NCBI GenBank assembly: GCA_016218005.1
Contig: JACRFF010000352.1
Coordinates: 1-5,781 of the forward strand
Direction: 5' to 3'
Source of the DNA: Ignavibacteriales bacterium
Lineage (GTDB): Bacteria > Bacteroidota > Ignavibacteria > UBA10030
Length of the DNA: 5,781 nt
This document shows positions 4,929 through 5,781 of the stretch, one piece after another. Within the stretch, counting starts at the first letter, position 1; the number at the start of each line of letters is the position of its first letter. The translations under genes and the position numbers were made by a program. The notes under the pieces were generated by a model. That model saw only the letters and a program-made list of their open reading frames with translations, did not search any database and was not told the origin of the DNA.

Positions 4929-5781
4929 CTATCTCAACAGCACCATCTTCTTTGATTCACTGAAACCACCGGCAGTAAAGGTGTAAATGTAAACACCGGA
5001 AGAAAGCTTTGTGCCATCGAACGAAACGCGATACGTTCCCGCCGCCATTTCGCGATTCACTAACGTAGCAACCTCCCGACCAAGAAGATCGTAGACAGTC
5101 AATAGCACTCGGCTGTCAGCCGACAGCTGGAAGCTGATCGCTGTTGTCGGGTTGAATGGGTTGGGATAATTCTGTGAAATACTGAACGACGTCGGAACTT
5201 CATTGCCGACTCGGCTGACGCCTAACAAAATGTCGGTGCCGCCCGCCTCCGTGTAGCGCGATGAGAATTCTTGCAGATACAGATTCGCTATCCGGTTGCT
5301 CTTGATGATAAGCGTGTTTTCGTTATTGGAGTTTTCCGCATTGCTGCTCCAATTGTGCGAACCGGTAATGACAGCTGCGGCAAGGTTCTTGTCGTTCGCA
5401 TCGACGATAGCGTACTTGTGATGAAGCAATCCGCCGGAGAATCCTTTCACCCGAACGTCAACGCCGCCCGCCTTGAGCGTGTCAAAAACCGACCACGACG
5501 CGTCGCGCACGTCAGCCAAGGCGTGAATTTTCACTCCGCCCTTCTTCTTCGAGAGAAGAACATTAGCGATATCGCTGCGCGTGAACGACAAGAGCGCAAC
5601 GTTGATGGAACTTGTTGCCATATTCAACGTGCGGATGATTTGGCTTGTCGTCCTGTCGGAAGGACTGAAGTACAACTCTACCGGCGTGCCGGCGATGTTA
5701 AACTGATGCGGCGTGTTGTCGAACTTGCGCGCGCCGAACCGAGATGCGGCGGCGTTGGCAACATCCGTGCTGCTTCCCCAC
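4929..5781 (-). CDS. Secreted phospholipase D-like (HKD) protein with T9SS type A sorting tail (5' end beyond the window)
   Basis: The frame is open from the right edge; 283 residues are visible and the N-terminus, including the expected signal peptide, is missing. Residues ~36-175 are a PLD-like domain. 'VELYFSPSDRTTSQIIRTLN' opens it, then comes 'INVALLSFTRSDIANVLLSK', then the catalytic HKD motif (His120, Lys122, Asp127 in HHKYAIVD), followed by GSHNWSSNA and SNNENT, as expected after HKD. PLD-family enzymes usually need two HKD motifs; only one is visible, so a second may lie upstream or the protein may pair as a dimer. Residues ~199-283 are a Por secretion tail (QNYPNPFNPTT..., VYDLLGREVATL, GTYRVSFDG, SSGVYIYTF, KKMVLLR), which directs export and surface attachment or release by the type IX system. 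Possible roles are extracellular nuclease or phospholipase; the substrate is unknown. The TTG at 5675 is not the true start because homologous sequence (DNTPHQFNIAGTPVE) continues upstream. Confidence 0.92.
   Translation of the reverse strand, partial: WGSSTDVANAAASRFGARKFDNTPHQFNIAGTPVELYFSPSDRTTSQIIRTLNMATSSINVALLSFTRSDIANVLLSKKKGGVKIHALADVRDASWSVFDTLKAGGVDVRVKGFSGGLLHHKYAIVDANDKNLAAAVITGSHNWSSNAENSNNENTLIIKSNRIANLYLQEFSSRYTEAGGTDILLGVSRVGNEVPTSFSISQNYPNPFNPTTAISFQLSADSRVLLTVYDLLGREVATLVNREMAAGTYRVSFDGTKLSSGVYIYTFTAGGFSESKKMVLLR

Overview
The window looks like chromosomal DNA of a Bacteroidota/Ignavibacteria-like bacterium, part of the FCB group. The strongest clue is the protein at the right edge. 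It ends in a type IX secretion (T9SS) type A sorting tail whose 'QNYPNPFNPTT' opening is typical of Ignavibacteria and relatives. Membrane-anchored AraC-type regulators, like the one at the left edge, are also common in Bacteroidota. By eye the base composition is near 50% GC, dropping to roughly 40% in the first ~340 bases. I assigned no species.

Layout. At 1-345 (minus) is the N-terminal, membrane-embedded part of a probable AraC-family regulator that runs off the window. At 409-686 (minus) is a decayed remnant of a NamZ/DUF1343 exo-N-acetylmuramidase gene. Next comes an unrecognised 215-residue protein with two C-terminal membrane helices (687-1334, minus). Then, also on the minus strand, come three overlapping genes transcribed in the order TPR-like protein (2926-3465), EamA/DMT-family transporter (1998-2951) and TrmH-type tRNA ribose methyltransferase (1424-2008). 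They are probably one transcript, although no shared pathway is obvious.

The longest gene-free stretch is 3466-4019. Its left half (3519-3750) is packed with inverted repeats built on the GCCTGCC/GGCAGGC unit and looks like a REP-like or miniature palindromic element. Its right half holds a good sigma70-like promoter and a ~200-nt leader with two small hairpins, leading into a cold-shock-domain protein (4020-4220, plus), the only plus-strand gene. A strong GCAA-tetraloop hairpin terminator follows and probably also serves the convergent GNAT-acetyltransferase gene (4302-4799, minus). The right end (4929-5781, minus) is a 5'-truncated gene for a secreted phospholipase D-like (HKD) protein with the T9SS tail.

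Most of the window is ordinary housekeeping and accessory content. I do not see a convincing new multi-gene system. The items most worth a second look are the palindrome cluster, the NamZ remnant, the uncharacterised two-helix membrane protein and the structured cold-shock leader.
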